A stretch of DNA of 64,000 nt from Pantoea latae (GTDB lineage Bacteria; Pseudomonadota; Gammaproteobacteria; Enterobacterales; Enterobacteriaceae): the NCBI RefSeq assembly GCF_002077695.1, contig NZ_MWUE01000019.1, forward strand, positions 1 through 64,000. The letters run 5' to 3'. Shown here one piece after another: positions 32,601 to 40,661 of the stretch. The translations under genes were made by a program, and so were the position numbers. The notes beneath the pieces were generated by a model. The model saw nothing but the letters and a program-made list of their open reading frames with translations. It had not been told where the DNA came from and did not search any database. Every line of letters starts with the position of its first letter. Within the stretch, counting starts at the first letter, position 1.

Positions 32601-33815
32601 TTACTTCAGCTCTTCCTTCACATCCTTAACGTCGCTGGCCGAGACCGGCGCGGCGGCGTTGCCCCAGCTGTTGCGCACGTAGGTCAGCACGGCGGCGATC
32701 TGCTCGTCATCCAGCACGCCGGCAAAGGCGGGCATGGCGGGCGCGGTCGGTCGCGCGTCAGTATCGACGCCGCGGCTGCCCGCGCTGACCACGCGGATCA
32801 GCGAGGTGGCGTTTGGCTGATTGATCAGCGGGTTGGACGCCAGCTGCGGGAAGATATTCTTCTCGCCGCGTCCGCCAGGGCTGTGGCAGGCGGAACACTT
32901 CGCCTCGTAAATCTGCGCGCCGAGCTTCATGCGATCGTCGCTGGCCGCCAGCGGCTGCGGCACGCTCTCGTCGTGGGTTTTGCCCTCTTTCAGGAAGGTC
33001 GCCACCGCGCGCAGATCCTCGTCGCGCCAGTGCTGCGTAGAATGACGCACCGCGTCGGCCATCGGCCCGGAGGCGATGGCGTAGCGGTTCACGCCGGTGC
33101 GCAGGTAGCTGACGATATCCTCCTGCGTCCATTTGCCCAGTCCGGTGTGGTTGTCCGCGCCGAGATTGGGTGCATACCAGCCCTCAACTTCGCTACCGCT
33201 GAGGAAGCGATCGCCTTCATCGCCGCCGAGAAAGTTTTTCGAGGTGTGACAGGTGCCGCAGTGGCCAAGACCCTGCACCAGATAGGCGCCGCGGTTCCAC
33301 TCCGCTGACTTTTTCGGGTCGGGCGTAAAGGTGCCCTTGTCGAAGTTGAGCCAGTTCCAGGCGATCAGGCTGGTGCGGATATTAAACGGAAAGGGCAGCT
33401 GGTTGGTCTCTACTTCATGGTGGATCGGCTGCAGCGTCTGTATCCACGCCCAGAGATCCTGCAGGTCCCGCTCCGACATTTTGGTGTAGGCGGTGAAGGG
33501 CATCGCGCCATAGAGCCGTTTGCCGTTGTGACCAATGCCTTCGGTCATGGCGCGGCGGAAGTCATCATAGCTCCAGTCGCCGATGCCGGTTTCGCGATCC
33601 GGCGTAATATTGGCGCCGGCCAGCACGCCGAATGGCGTATTGATCTTGACGCCGCCCGCATAGGGCTGCTTCGCATCGGTGGTGTGGCAGGCGGTGCAGT
33701 CGCCGAGCGTGGCGAGATAGCTGCCGCGCGCATACTGGTCATATTCCGGCTGCGCCTGGGCAGTCATGCTCGCGGCAAGCAGCAGCGCGGCGGAGAGAGC
33801 ATTCAGCGTTTTCAT
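32601..33815 (-). CDS. Triheme cytochrome c subunit of a membrane gluconate-type dehydrogenase
   Basis: This 404-residue periplasmic protein has a signal peptide (about 1-21) and three CxxCH heme motifs at C40, C186 and C307, the pattern of cytochrome subunits of flavoprotein gluconate/alcohol-type dehydrogenases. It would pass electrons from the GMC subunit to ubiquinone. The C-terminus may anchor it to the membrane. Its start overlaps the flavoprotein gene by four bases. Gene order in transcription is small subunit, flavoprotein, cytochrome. Confidence 0.9.
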   Translation of the reverse strand: MKTLNALSAALLLAASMTAQAQPEYDQYARGSYLATLGDCTACHTTDAKQPYAGGVKINTPFGVLAGANITPDRETGIGDWSYDDFRRAMTEGIGHNGKRLYGAMPFTAYTKMSERDLQDLWAWIQTLQPIHHEVETNQLPFPFNIRTSLIAWNWLNFDKGTFTPDPKKSAEWNRGAYLVQGLGHCGTCHTSKNFLGGDEGDRFLSGSEVEGWYAPNLGADNHTGLGKWTQEDIVSYLRTGVNRYAIASGPMADAVRHSTQHWRDEDLRAVATFLKEGKTHDESVPQPLAASDDRMKLGAQIYEAKCSACHSPGGRGEKNIFPQLASNPLINQPNATSLIRVVSAGSRGVDTDARPTAPAMPAFAGVLDDEQIAAVLTYVRNSWGNAAAPVSASDVKDVKEELK

Positions 33816-35575
33816 GCGGTGATCATCTCCCCCGGACGTTTCAGATACCAGGTGCGGATCGCGTGCGCCGCCTTGAACGCCAGCGCGCCCACGGTGCCGG
33901 TCGGGTTATAGCCAGGGTTCTGCGGAAAGGCGGAGGCGCCCACCACAAACAGATTCGGCACGTCCCACACCTGCAAATGTTTATTCACTGAGCTGGTGCT
34001 GGGATCGGCGCCCATAATAAAGCCGCCGACAACGTGCGAGGACTGATAGGGCACGCTGCTCCAGTGGCCGGTCATCGGTTTGACGATCATCTCGCGCGGG
34101 TTCATCGATTTGGCGATCTCCGCCACCTTGCCGGTGCAGTACTGCGCCATCTTCAGGTCATTCTGCGAGAAGTCGAAGGTAATGCGCAGCAGCGGGCGGC
34201 CGTGCGGATCCTTGTAGTTGGGGTCGAGCGACAGGTAGTTGGTGCGCGTGGTGTAGCTGCTCGCCTCGCAGCCGATTGACATGGTGCTGAGATAGTTATC
34301 CTTCAGCGCGCGCTTCCATTTCGACCCCCACTTCGGCGTACCGGGCGGCAGCGGGCGATAGCCGATAGGCGCGGAGCCGATCGGCGTGACGCGAATACTG
34401 CCGCCGCCGAAAAAGCCGAGGCCGCTGTGGTCGAAGTTATCGTTGTTGAACTCATCGATGCCCATGCCGACCGCGCCGGCGCCGATAAAGGGATTAAAGT
34501 TCTTGTCGTCGAAAAACAGCGTCACGTTGTTGGCGGTCTGGTAGGCGTAGTTGCGGCCGGTGGTGCCCTTGTTGGTCACCGGATCGTAGGCCTCACCAAT
34601 TTGCGACAGCAGCATCAGCCGCACGTTTTCAAAGGTAAAGGCGGCGACGATCACCAGATCGGCCGGCTGTTCCCAGCTATCGCCCGACGAATCCACATAG
34701 GTGACGCCGGTCGCTTTTTTACCGCTGGAGTCGGTGAGCACCTCCAGCACTTCGCAGTTGGTGTAGGCGGTAAAATTCTCTTTGCGCATCAGCGCGGGCA
34801 GCACGGTGGTAATGGCGCTCGCTTTGGAGTAGTTGGCGCAGCCGTAGTTGGTGCAGAAGCCGCAAAAGGTGCAGGGCCCCATAGTGACGCCGTAGGGGTT
34901 GGTGTAGGCCTCGGAGACCAGCGAAGAGGGCACCGGGAAGGGTTGATAGCCCATCTCTTTCGCCGCCTGGGCGAACAGCGTCGGACCGTAGGGCTGACGC
35001 AGCGGTGGCGTCGGATAGTCGCCGCTGCGCGGCCCTTCGAACGGATTGCCGCCGGCGCGCTTTTCGCCGTTAAGATTGCCCGCGTAGCCGGAAGTGCCCG
35101 CCACGCGCTCGAACTGCATATAGTGCGGCTCCATCTCCTCCCACGTAGTGCCCCAGTCCTGCAAAGCCAGCTCGCCGGGCATCGCGTCGGCGCCGTAGCG
35201 CTCGGTGAGATAGCTCTTCAGCTGAAATTCGTGCGGCTGAAAGCGGAAGGTAATGCCCGCCCAGTGGTTGCCCGCGCCGCCGGTGCCGTTGCCGGGGTGA
35301 AAGGATCCCCAGGTGCGCATCGGCAGCGCGGTCTGCGACGGGTTATTGCGCATGGTGCAGGTGTTTTGCCGCGTGCGCAGCATCAGCTCTTCGCGCATCA
35401 CATAGCGCAGCTCGTCGGTGACGGTGCCGATATTGAAATCGCGTGCGGTATCGCGCCACGGGCCGCGCTCGATGCCGATCACCTCCAGCCCCTCGTCGGC
35501 CAGCTCATTGGCGATAATCGATCCCGCCCAGCCAAGGCCGATCACCACGACATCCGTTTTGGGTAACTTTTTCAT
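33812..35575 (-). CDS. GMC-family FAD dehydrogenase subunit (gluconate 2-dehydrogenase type)
   Basis: This 587-residue flavoprotein has the FAD motif GLGWAG (13-18) and a GMC C-terminal block ending NPGYNPTGTVGALAFKAAHAI. A cysteine cluster C235-x2-C-x2-C-x4-C246 could bind an iron-sulfur centre, as in related FAD-dependent sugar dehydrogenases. It has no signal peptide of its own, so it is probably exported folded with the Tat-tagged small subunit. It likely oxidises gluconate (or a related sugar acid) in the periplasm; the substrate is inferred from family membership. Confidence 0.88.
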   Translation of the reverse strand: MKKLPKTDVVVIGLGWAGSIIANELADEGLEVIGIERGPWRDTARDFNIGTVTDELRYVMREELMLRTRQNTCTMRNNPSQTALPMRTWGSFHPGNGTGGAGNHWAGITFRFQPHEFQLKSYLTERYGADAMPGELALQDWGTTWEEMEPHYMQFERVAGTSGYAGNLNGEKRAGGNPFEGPRSGDYPTPPLRQPYGPTLFAQAAKEMGYQPFPVPSSLVSEAYTNPYGVTMGPCTFCGFCTNYGCANYSKASAITTVLPALMRKENFTAYTNCEVLEVLTDSSGKKATGVTYVDSSGDSWEQPADLVIVAAFTFENVRLMLLSQIGEAYDPVTNKGTTGRNYAYQTANNVTLFFDDKNFNPFIGAGAVGMGIDEFNNDNFDHSGLGFFGGGSIRVTPIGSAPIGYRPLPPGTPKWGSKWKRALKDNYLSTMSIGCEASSYTTRTNYLSLDPNYKDPHGRPLLRITFDFSQNDLKMAQYCTGKVAEIAKSMNPREMIVKPMTGHWSSVPYQSSHVVGGFIMGADPSTSSVNKHLQVWDVPNLFVVGASAFPQNPGYNPTGTVGALAFKAAHAIRTWYLKRPGEMITA

Positions 35576-36324
35576 GGCTTATCCTTAGCTTTCCACTGGG
35601 CGATGCTGATGGGTTCGAGATGCAGATCTTCGTTATGGCGCTCGATGTAGGGGCGATAGTCGTAGCGCGCGCCGGGGAAGCCCAGCATCTTCCACGACGC
35701 CATATCGCGATTGCCGCCGTAGATGGGATCGGCAAAAAAGCCTTCCATGGTGTTGTTGAGCACCTCGATAAACAGCGACTGGGCGTCAAAGCCCTCGAAA
35801 TGCACCTTGCCCGCTTCCATCGCGGCCAGCAGCGCATCCTGCTGCTGCGGCGTCAGCTCTTTGAAGCGTTTCTGAGAGGTCTGCTGGACGTAGCGATCGA
35901 GCGCGGCCAGGCCCTGACGGTAGCGCTGCTGCGGCACCAGCGGAGACTGATCGCCCTGTTCGGTGGTGCCTTTCTGGAACGGGCCTTCCATATAAATGCG
36001 CTCGAAGGTGCCATAAAAGCCGTGCAGCTGGCGATCGATAAACTGGGCGCAGCCCGCTTCTTTGCCGCCCACGCTCAGCTCGTCGGCGGGGATCAGGCGA
36101 TCGACGATCGCTTCGATGGTTTCCGCTTCCTGCGGCGTGAAAAAGAGCCAGCCGGGCTGGTCAAAGGTTTCAGGCGGGTTATCGGAGAAGGGCGTCCAGC
36201 CGGGCGAACCTTGCAGAGAGACGGCGTCGGCCGCGCGAGTAACCGTGGCGGCTACGCCTAACGTAGACCAGGTCAGCACCTGCCGTCGCGTCACGCCCGG
36301 CAAAGTTTTGGCTCTTTTTTTCAT
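35572..36324 (-). CDS. Small (gamma) subunit of gluconate-type dehydrogenase, Tat-exported
   Basis: This 250-residue member of the gluconate 2-dehydrogenase subunit 3 family carries a twin-arginine signal (TRRQVLTWSTLGVAA). It acts as the hitch-hiker carrier that exports the flavoprotein and is needed for its assembly. The ATG at 36324, with AAGGAAG four bases upstream, is preferred over the upstream in-frame start at 36441. The start of the flavoprotein gene overlaps its stop by four bases. Confidence 0.88.
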   Translation of the reverse strand: MKKRAKTLPGVTRRQVLTWSTLGVAATVTRAADAVSLQGSPGWTPFSDNPPETFDQPGWLFFTPQEAETIEAIVDRLIPADELSVGGKEAGCAQFIDRQLHGFYGTFERIYMEGPFQKGTTEQGDQSPLVPQQRYRQGLAALDRYVQQTSQKRFKELTPQQQDALLAAMEAGKVHFEGFDAQSLFIEVLNNTMEGFFADPIYGGNRDMASWKMLGFPGARYDYRPYIERHNEDLHLEPISIAQWKAKDKP

Positions 36325-36507
36325 GTTGCTTCCTTTGATCGTGTTATCAAATAAACGAAAAGAGAAGAAGTGGTTAGCTTGTTGTTTTAGTGATTTTGAT
36401 TGCTTGTAAAGTAAGTGTTGATAATTGTAAGAAGGTGTCAAAACTGTATTGAAATGTAGAAGCGGCAGTAAGCCTTAGCAACGTCATGGGATAAAATAAC
36501 GCACTTT

Positions 36508-37590
36508 ATGATCCTCAGCCGGAAAGCCACCTTGCGTCCTGATAAGCCCATATCGAATATTGAGTTTTGGTTCTATCGCCACTACCGCAGCGTGCATGGC
36601 GTGCGCATCGCCATCGCCTTTTTACTCACCTTTCTGCTGGTACGGCTGACCGGCATTCCAGAGGGCACCTGGCCGCTGATCACGCTGGTGGTGGTGATGG
36701 GGCCGATCTCCACCTGGGGCAACGTGTTTCCGCGCGCCATCCAGCGCATCTGCGGCACCTTTGCTGGCTCCATCTCCGGGCTGATCGCCCTGAAGCTGGA
36801 GCTGATGTCGCTGCCGGTGATGCTGGCCTGGTGCGGCGTGGTGATGATGGTGTGCGGCTACCTGACGCTGGGGAAACATCCCTATATGGCGCTGCTGATC
36901 GGCATTACGCTCAGCGTGGTGGTGGGCGCGCCGGCGGGCGACTTCACCGTGGCGCTGTGGCGCGGCGGCGACGTCATTCTCGGCTCGCTGCTGGCGCTGC
37001 TGTTCAGCGCAATCTGGGCGCAGCGCGCCTACACCCACTGGCGCATCCAGCTGTCGGATTCGCTGGCGGAGATCGCCAAGATTTATCACGCCGGCTTCTC
37101 GCCTAACCTGATTGAGAAGCCGCGCCTGAAGAAGCCGATTGGCAAGCTGCTCACCAGCGTGGTGAAAATGCGCGCGCTGCTGGTGCCGGCCAGTAAAGAG
37201 ACGCGTATCCCGAAATCGGTGTTCGAAGCGATTCAGACCATCAATCGCAATATGGTGAACACGGTGGAGATGCAGATCGAAGCCTGGTGGGCCTCGCGCG
37301 AAACCCATTTGATCCTGCTTAACGCGCCGACGCTGCGCCGCACCCAGCAGATGACCGAAAAGACGCTGCGGGCGCTCTCGGTGCTGGCGCTGCGCGGCGA
37401 AACTGACGAGGTGGTGGCCAACAGCCATGAGCTGACGGAGATTACCCGCGAGCTAAAGCAGCTGATCGCCGATGCGGGCAGCGAGCGGCTGGAGGAGGCG
37501 CCCATCTATGGCTATGTCTGGCTGAGCCTGGAGCTGGCGAAGCAGCTGGAGCGCATGACCGATCTGATCCGCCTGGCGCTGCGCAAATAA
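36508..37590 (+). CDS. yeeA: FUSC-family inner membrane protein YeeA
   Basis: This 360-residue protein resembles E. coli YeeA (352). It has an N-terminal block of about six hydrophobic segments (residues 25-175), containing FWFYRHYRSVHGVR and GPISTWGNVFPRA. The soluble C-terminal part contains MRALLVPASKETRIPKS and ends YGYVWLSLELAKQLERM. The family resembles aromatic acid efflux pumps, but its substrate is unknown. E. coli alignment suggests TTG 36532 as an alternative start. It diverges from the dehydrogenase operon. Confidence 0.9.
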   Translation: MILSRKATLRPDKPISNIEFWFYRHYRSVHGVRIAIAFLLTFLLVRLTGIPEGTWPLITLVVVMGPISTWGNVFPRAIQRICGTFAGSISGLIALKLELMSLPVMLAWCGVVMMVCGYLTLGKHPYMALLIGITLSVVVGAPAGDFTVALWRGGDVILGSLLALLFSAIWAQRAYTHWRIQLSDSLAEIAKIYHAGFSPNLIEKPRLKKPIGKLLTSVVKMRALLVPASKETRIPKSVFEAIQTINRNMVNTVEMQIEAWWASRETHLILLNAPTLRRTQQMTEKTLRALSVLALRGETDEVVANSHELTEITRELKQLIADAGSERLEEAPIYGYVWLSLELAKQLERMTDLIRLALRK

Positions 37591-37661
37591 TCACCAGGGA
37601 CAATGACTTAATGCGAAAGGCGCATTCTTTGCGCTAAGATAAGCGCCAGTCCGATTTTAGC

Positions 37662-37677
37662 GGCGACAATTGTCGCC
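37662..37677. repeat. 16-bp perfect palindrome in the tmaR leader
   Basis: GGCGACAATTGTCGCC is self-complementary. It is enclosed by TTAGCGG just before and CCGCTAA at 37690-37696, and by GCCAG/CTGGC, so several nested or alternative stems are possible within about 50 bases, ending 55 bases before the tmaR ATG. It may be an operator or a structured 5' UTR. Confidence 0.75.
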
Positions 37678-37751
37678 ACGGCTGGCGAACCGCTAAGCTG
37701 AAGGTTATGACTCTACTCCCTGCGCAAGCAGGCCCAAAAAAAGGTGCCACC

Positions 37752-38072
37752 ATGGAAAATGCCAAGCAATCATTTCAGGACGTACTGGAGTTTGTGCGTA
37801 TGTTCCGTCGCAAAAACAAACTGCAGCGTGAAATCACGGATAACGAAAAGAAAATTCGTGATAACCAGAAGCGTGTTCTGCTGCTGGACAACCTGAGCGA
37901 GTACATCAAACCCGGCATGAGCATCGAAGCGATTCAGGAAATCATCGCCTCAATGCGTTCCGACTACGAAGATCGTGTGGATGAATACATCATTAAAAAC
38001 GCCGATCTGTCGAAAGAGCGTCGCGACCTGTCGAAAAAACTGAAATCGATGGGCGAGCCAAAAGCGCAGTAA
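37752..38072 (+). CDS. tmaR: Pole-localizer protein TmaR
   Basis: This 106-residue coiled-coil protein is nearly identical to E. coli TmaR/YeeX over [21 protein letters not shown] and [25 protein letters not shown]. TmaR clusters at cell poles and sequesters PTS enzyme I. The ATG at 37752 is chosen on the E. coli N-terminus; the frame from 37707 is a 15-codon extension. A terminator follows. Confidence 0.94.
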   Translation: MENAKQSFQDVLEFVRMFRRKNKLQREITDNEKKIRDNQKRVLLLDNLSEYIKPGMSIEAIQEIIASMRSDYEDRVDEYIIKNADLSKERRDLSKKLKSMGEPKAQ

Positions 38073-38108
38073 CTGGCCGTACAGAAGACAAATTCATTTT
38101 CATAGCGT

Positions 38109-38143
38109 AAAAAACCGCAGCTTTTTAAGTCTGCGGTTTTTTT
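38109..38143 (+). terminator. tmaR terminator
   Basis: AAAACCGCAG (38111-38120) pairs with CTGCGGTTTT (38131-38140) around a ten-base loop, with further Ts. It lies 38 bases after the tmaR stop. Confidence 0.92.
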
Positions 38144-38191
38144 ATCTGCACTTCGTCCCGAGGAAGGGTACGACTACGGAGAAAATCAGCG

Positions 38192-38455
38192 TCATTGTCC
38201 TGTTAATATTCCCTTTGCGCCACGCAGTAGGCCCTCTGTACTCAGGTCTTCATCAAGATCGGGCCAGTGAATGCCGTAGCCTGCGCCACACAGTTCCCAT
38301 TTCTGACGCTGTTCAGGCGTGCCGGCAGCCAGACGCGGGTACCATGCAACCGGCACGGAGATAGTGCGCCCATCCATCAGATCGACAGTCAGACGGTCGT
38401 CATCTATATGAACTTCCATGACGCGGATATCGTTTTCACTTTGTAAAATAAGCAT
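38192..38455 (-). CDS. DUF2442 domain protein
   Basis: This 87-residue protein has the DUF2442 pattern: a beta-rich stretch VMEVHIDDDRLTVDLMDGRTISVPVAWYP (about 12-40) and a C-terminal WELCGAGYGIHWPDLDEDLS. It overlaps the upstream DUF4160 gene by 20 bases. The two families often occur as an adjacent pair and have been suggested to be toxin-antitoxin-like; DUF2442 would be the DNA-binding or antitoxin side. No function is proven from sequence. Confidence 0.85.
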   Translation of the reverse strand: MLILQSENDIRVMEVHIDDDRLTVDLMDGRTISVPVAWYPRLAAGTPEQRQKWELCGAGYGIHWPDLDEDLSTEGLLRGAKGILTGQ

Positions 38456-38672
38456 TCCAGGCCTCCTGAAGATGATTCTGGTTCTCTTTCACCAGGCGCT
38501 GAAGTTCACGCAGCTCATGCGAAGCAAAACCCACACTGCGCGCCACGCTCAAGTCATGCAACCATATTTTAGCCGTTGCATTCTCCTTATCAACGTGGAT
38601 GTGCGCGGGTTCGTTAGGTTCATGACTGTAGAAATAGAAGCGGTACGCACCAATTCTGAGAACGGTCGGCAT
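38436..38672 (-). CDS. DUF4160 domain protein
   Basis: This 78-residue protein shows the DUF4160 hallmarks: FYFYSHEPNEPAHIHVDKEN (about 12-31) followed by a helical C-terminus HELRELQRLVKENQ. The ATG at 38672 is chosen because residues before it in the longer frame are low-complexity arginine/serine and shadow the neighbouring regulator. It is the first gene of a two-gene unit with the DUF2442 protein. A small toxin-antitoxin-like pair is a guess from context. Confidence 0.85.
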   Translation of the reverse strand: MPTVLRIGAYRFYFYSHEPNEPAHIHVDKENATAKIWLHDLSVARSVGFASHELRELQRLVKENQNHLQEAWNAYFTK

Positions 38673-38724
38673 GTTTATCTCCCTGACAAACAGTGTGAAC
38701 AGAATATACGCTTTTACTCCACCC

Positions 38725-39786
38725 TCAGCGATGCTGCAACTGACGCGCAATCTGCTGTAGCTGCTGCGCCATCGCCGCCAGATCGGGCGCTTCGCCGCCC
38801 GGCGCGGCGGTGGTTGCGCGCTGCACCAGCGCCGGCTCCAGCACCCGCTGCGGCGGCGCCTCATCCTGCAGCCGCGCCAGCAGCGTCTCGACACACGTCT
38901 CACCCAGCGCCTGCAGATCCTGGCGCACCGTGGTCAGCGGCGGCTGATACCAGGCGCTTTCAGCGGTATCGTCATAGCCGACGATCGACATCTGCGCCGG
39001 GATCGCCACGCCGTGCTGGTGCAGCGCGCGCATCGCGCCCAGCGCCATTTGATCGTTCGCCACCAGCAGCGCCTGCGGCAGGCGATCCGGCAGCTGCTGC
39101 AGCATCGCCTGATAGCCGGACTGCGCGCTCCAGTCGCCCTGCAGCACGCAGCAGGGCGTCAGCTGATGCGCCGCCAGCGCCGCGCGCCAGGCCGCTTCCC
39201 GCAGCCGCGCTGAGATCGCCTGCGCCGGGCCGTTCAGCAGGCCGATCTGGCGATGTCCCAGCGCCACAAGGTGCTCAACCGCCGCCCGCGCGCCGCGCGC
39301 GTTGGAGTACTGACACTGCGCCACGTTCGCCTCAGGGTCGACATCCATAAAAATAACCGGCTTGTCGCCGCACAGCGTCTGGATCTGCTCCGCCTCTTCG
39401 ACGGCCAGCGGCAGGTTGATCATCAGCGCATCCACGCGCTGCGCCAGCAGTTCGTTGACGGTGTCAGCGGCGCTGTGCTGGCCGCGCATGGCGATCACCA
39501 GATGGTAGCCGGCGCGGCTGGCGCGCTGCTGGATCGCCGAGGCGATCTGCGCCGGCGCCATCAGCGCCAGATCGCTGGTGGCGAGGCCGAGGGTGCGCGT
39601 CGCTTTGCCCGCCAGTTGCTGCGCCACGCGGTTTGGCACATAGTTGAGCTGCTGCATCGCCGCTTCTACCTTCGCGCGCGTGCGCGGCGACACCTGCGGC
39701 GAGTGGTTAAGCACGCGAGAAACGGTCTGATAGGAGACGCCCGCCAGGCGGGCGACGTCGTCGAGGGTAATAGCGCGGGAAGTCAT
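38725..39786 (-). CDS. LacI-type transcriptional repressor (no lacZ nearby)
   Basis: The 353-residue regulator is strikingly close to E. coli LacI: VARLAGVSYQTVSRVLNHS in the helix-turn-helix, AMQQLNYVPNRVAQQLAGK in the hinge, LLVANDQMALGAMRA and SIVGYDDT in the sensor. A C-terminal leucine-rich helix resembles the LacI tetramerisation tail. No lacZ, lacY or other sugar gene is adjacent. It is divergent from ydcF, so its targets are either ydcF or elsewhere. The ATG at 39786 has GGAG six bases upstream. Confidence 0.85.
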   Translation of the reverse strand: MTSRAITLDDVARLAGVSYQTVSRVLNHSPQVSPRTRAKVEAAMQQLNYVPNRVAQQLAGKATRTLGLATSDLALMAPAQIASAIQQRASRAGYHLVIAMRGQHSAADTVNELLAQRVDALMINLPLAVEEAEQIQTLCGDKPVIFMDVDPEANVAQCQYSNARGARAAVEHLVALGHRQIGLLNGPAQAISARLREAAWRAALAAHQLTPCCVLQGDWSAQSGYQAMLQQLPDRLPQALLVANDQMALGAMRALHQHGVAIPAQMSIVGYDDTAESAWYQPPLTTVRQDLQALGETCVETLLARLQDEAPPQRVLEPALVQRATTAAPGGEAPDLAAMAQQLQQIARQLQHR

Positions 39787-39881
39787 GGAATTCTCCACAG
39801 AACAGAGGCGGGCAGTGTAGCAAAATTTCATCGTCGCAGGGCGTTCCGTCGCGCCTGCGCGTCATCCGACACGGAGGAAAC

Positions 39882-40661
39882 ATGCAGCTTACCCCGCAGG
39901 CTATTCAGGATCTTAATCTTATCGCCGCCTGGCTGGCGCTGGACGAGATGCCCGTTGAGGGCGACATCGATGCGGATATGGCGATCCTCGCCGGCCATGC
40001 GGTGCTGCCGAACATCGAGGGCGCGGTGGCGCTGGCAAAACGCTTCGGGCTGCCCTTGCTGCTCAGCGGCGGCATCGGCCACGCCACCGGCGCGCTGGCG
40101 CAGGCGATGGCGCTGCATCCGCTCTATCGCGATATCGACACGCGCGGCAACAGCGAGGCGCAGATGCTGGCGGCTATCGCCAGGGTTTTCGGCGGCATCG
40201 ACGAGGATCAGCTGCTGCTGGAAGGGGAGTCGCGCCACTCTGGTGAGAACGCCGCCTTTAGCCAACGCCTGCTCGACGCGCAGCACCTGCGGCCGCAGCG
40301 CGTGGTGCTGATCCAGGACCCGCTGCTGCAGCGCCGCGCCGACGCCACCTTTCGCTGGCAGTGGCGCCACCGCGACGACGCACCGCTGTTTATCAACTGG
40401 CCGGTGTTTACGCCAGTGGTGACGCTCGACGGCGGCATGGCGCGCGTGACCGGCGCGCCGCCGCAGGGGCTCTGGTCGCTGGAGCGCTTCGTGCAGCTGC
40501 TGATGGGCGAAGTTGAGCGCCTGCGCAACGATGAAAAAGGCTACGGGCCGCGCGGCGCCGTTTTTTTCGGCGAGGTAGAGATGCCCGACGCGGTAGACGC
40601 CGCCTGGCATCGTCTGATGCGGCTGCCCGCCGTGCAGGCGCGGCTGGCGGCGCGGCGTTAA
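39882..40661 (+). CDS. ydcF: YdcF-family (DUF218) protein
   Basis: This 259-residue cytosolic-type DUF218 protein follows E. coli YdcF: ADMAILAGHAVLPNIEGAV, PLLLSGGIGHATG, VVLIQDPLLQRRADATFR and the C-terminal RNDEKGYGPRGAVFF. E. coli YdcF binds S-adenosylmethionine, with unknown function. It is divergent from the LacI-type gene and overlaps the convergent PanE-family gene by four bases. Confidence 0.85.
   Translation: MQLTPQAIQDLNLIAAWLALDEMPVEGDIDADMAILAGHAVLPNIEGAVALAKRFGLPLLLSGGIGHATGALAQAMALHPLYRDIDTRGNSEAQMLAAIARVFGGIDEDQLLLEGESRHSGENAAFSQRLLDAQHLRPQRVVLIQDPLLQRRADATFRWQWRHRDDAPLFINWPVFTPVVTLDGGMARVTGAPPQGLWSLERFVQLLMGEVERLRNDEKGYGPRGAVFFGEVEMPDAVDAAWHRLMRLPAVQARLAARR

Noticed and set aside
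38673..38903. N-terminal extension of the DUF4160 gene
   Set aside because: The extra residues are Arg/Ser-rich and come from the neighbouring LacI-type gene in another frame; the ATG at 38672 gives the normal family length.
38725..40661. lac operon
   Set aside because: The repressor resembles LacI, but the divergent gene is ydcF and no lacZ or lacY is in the window.
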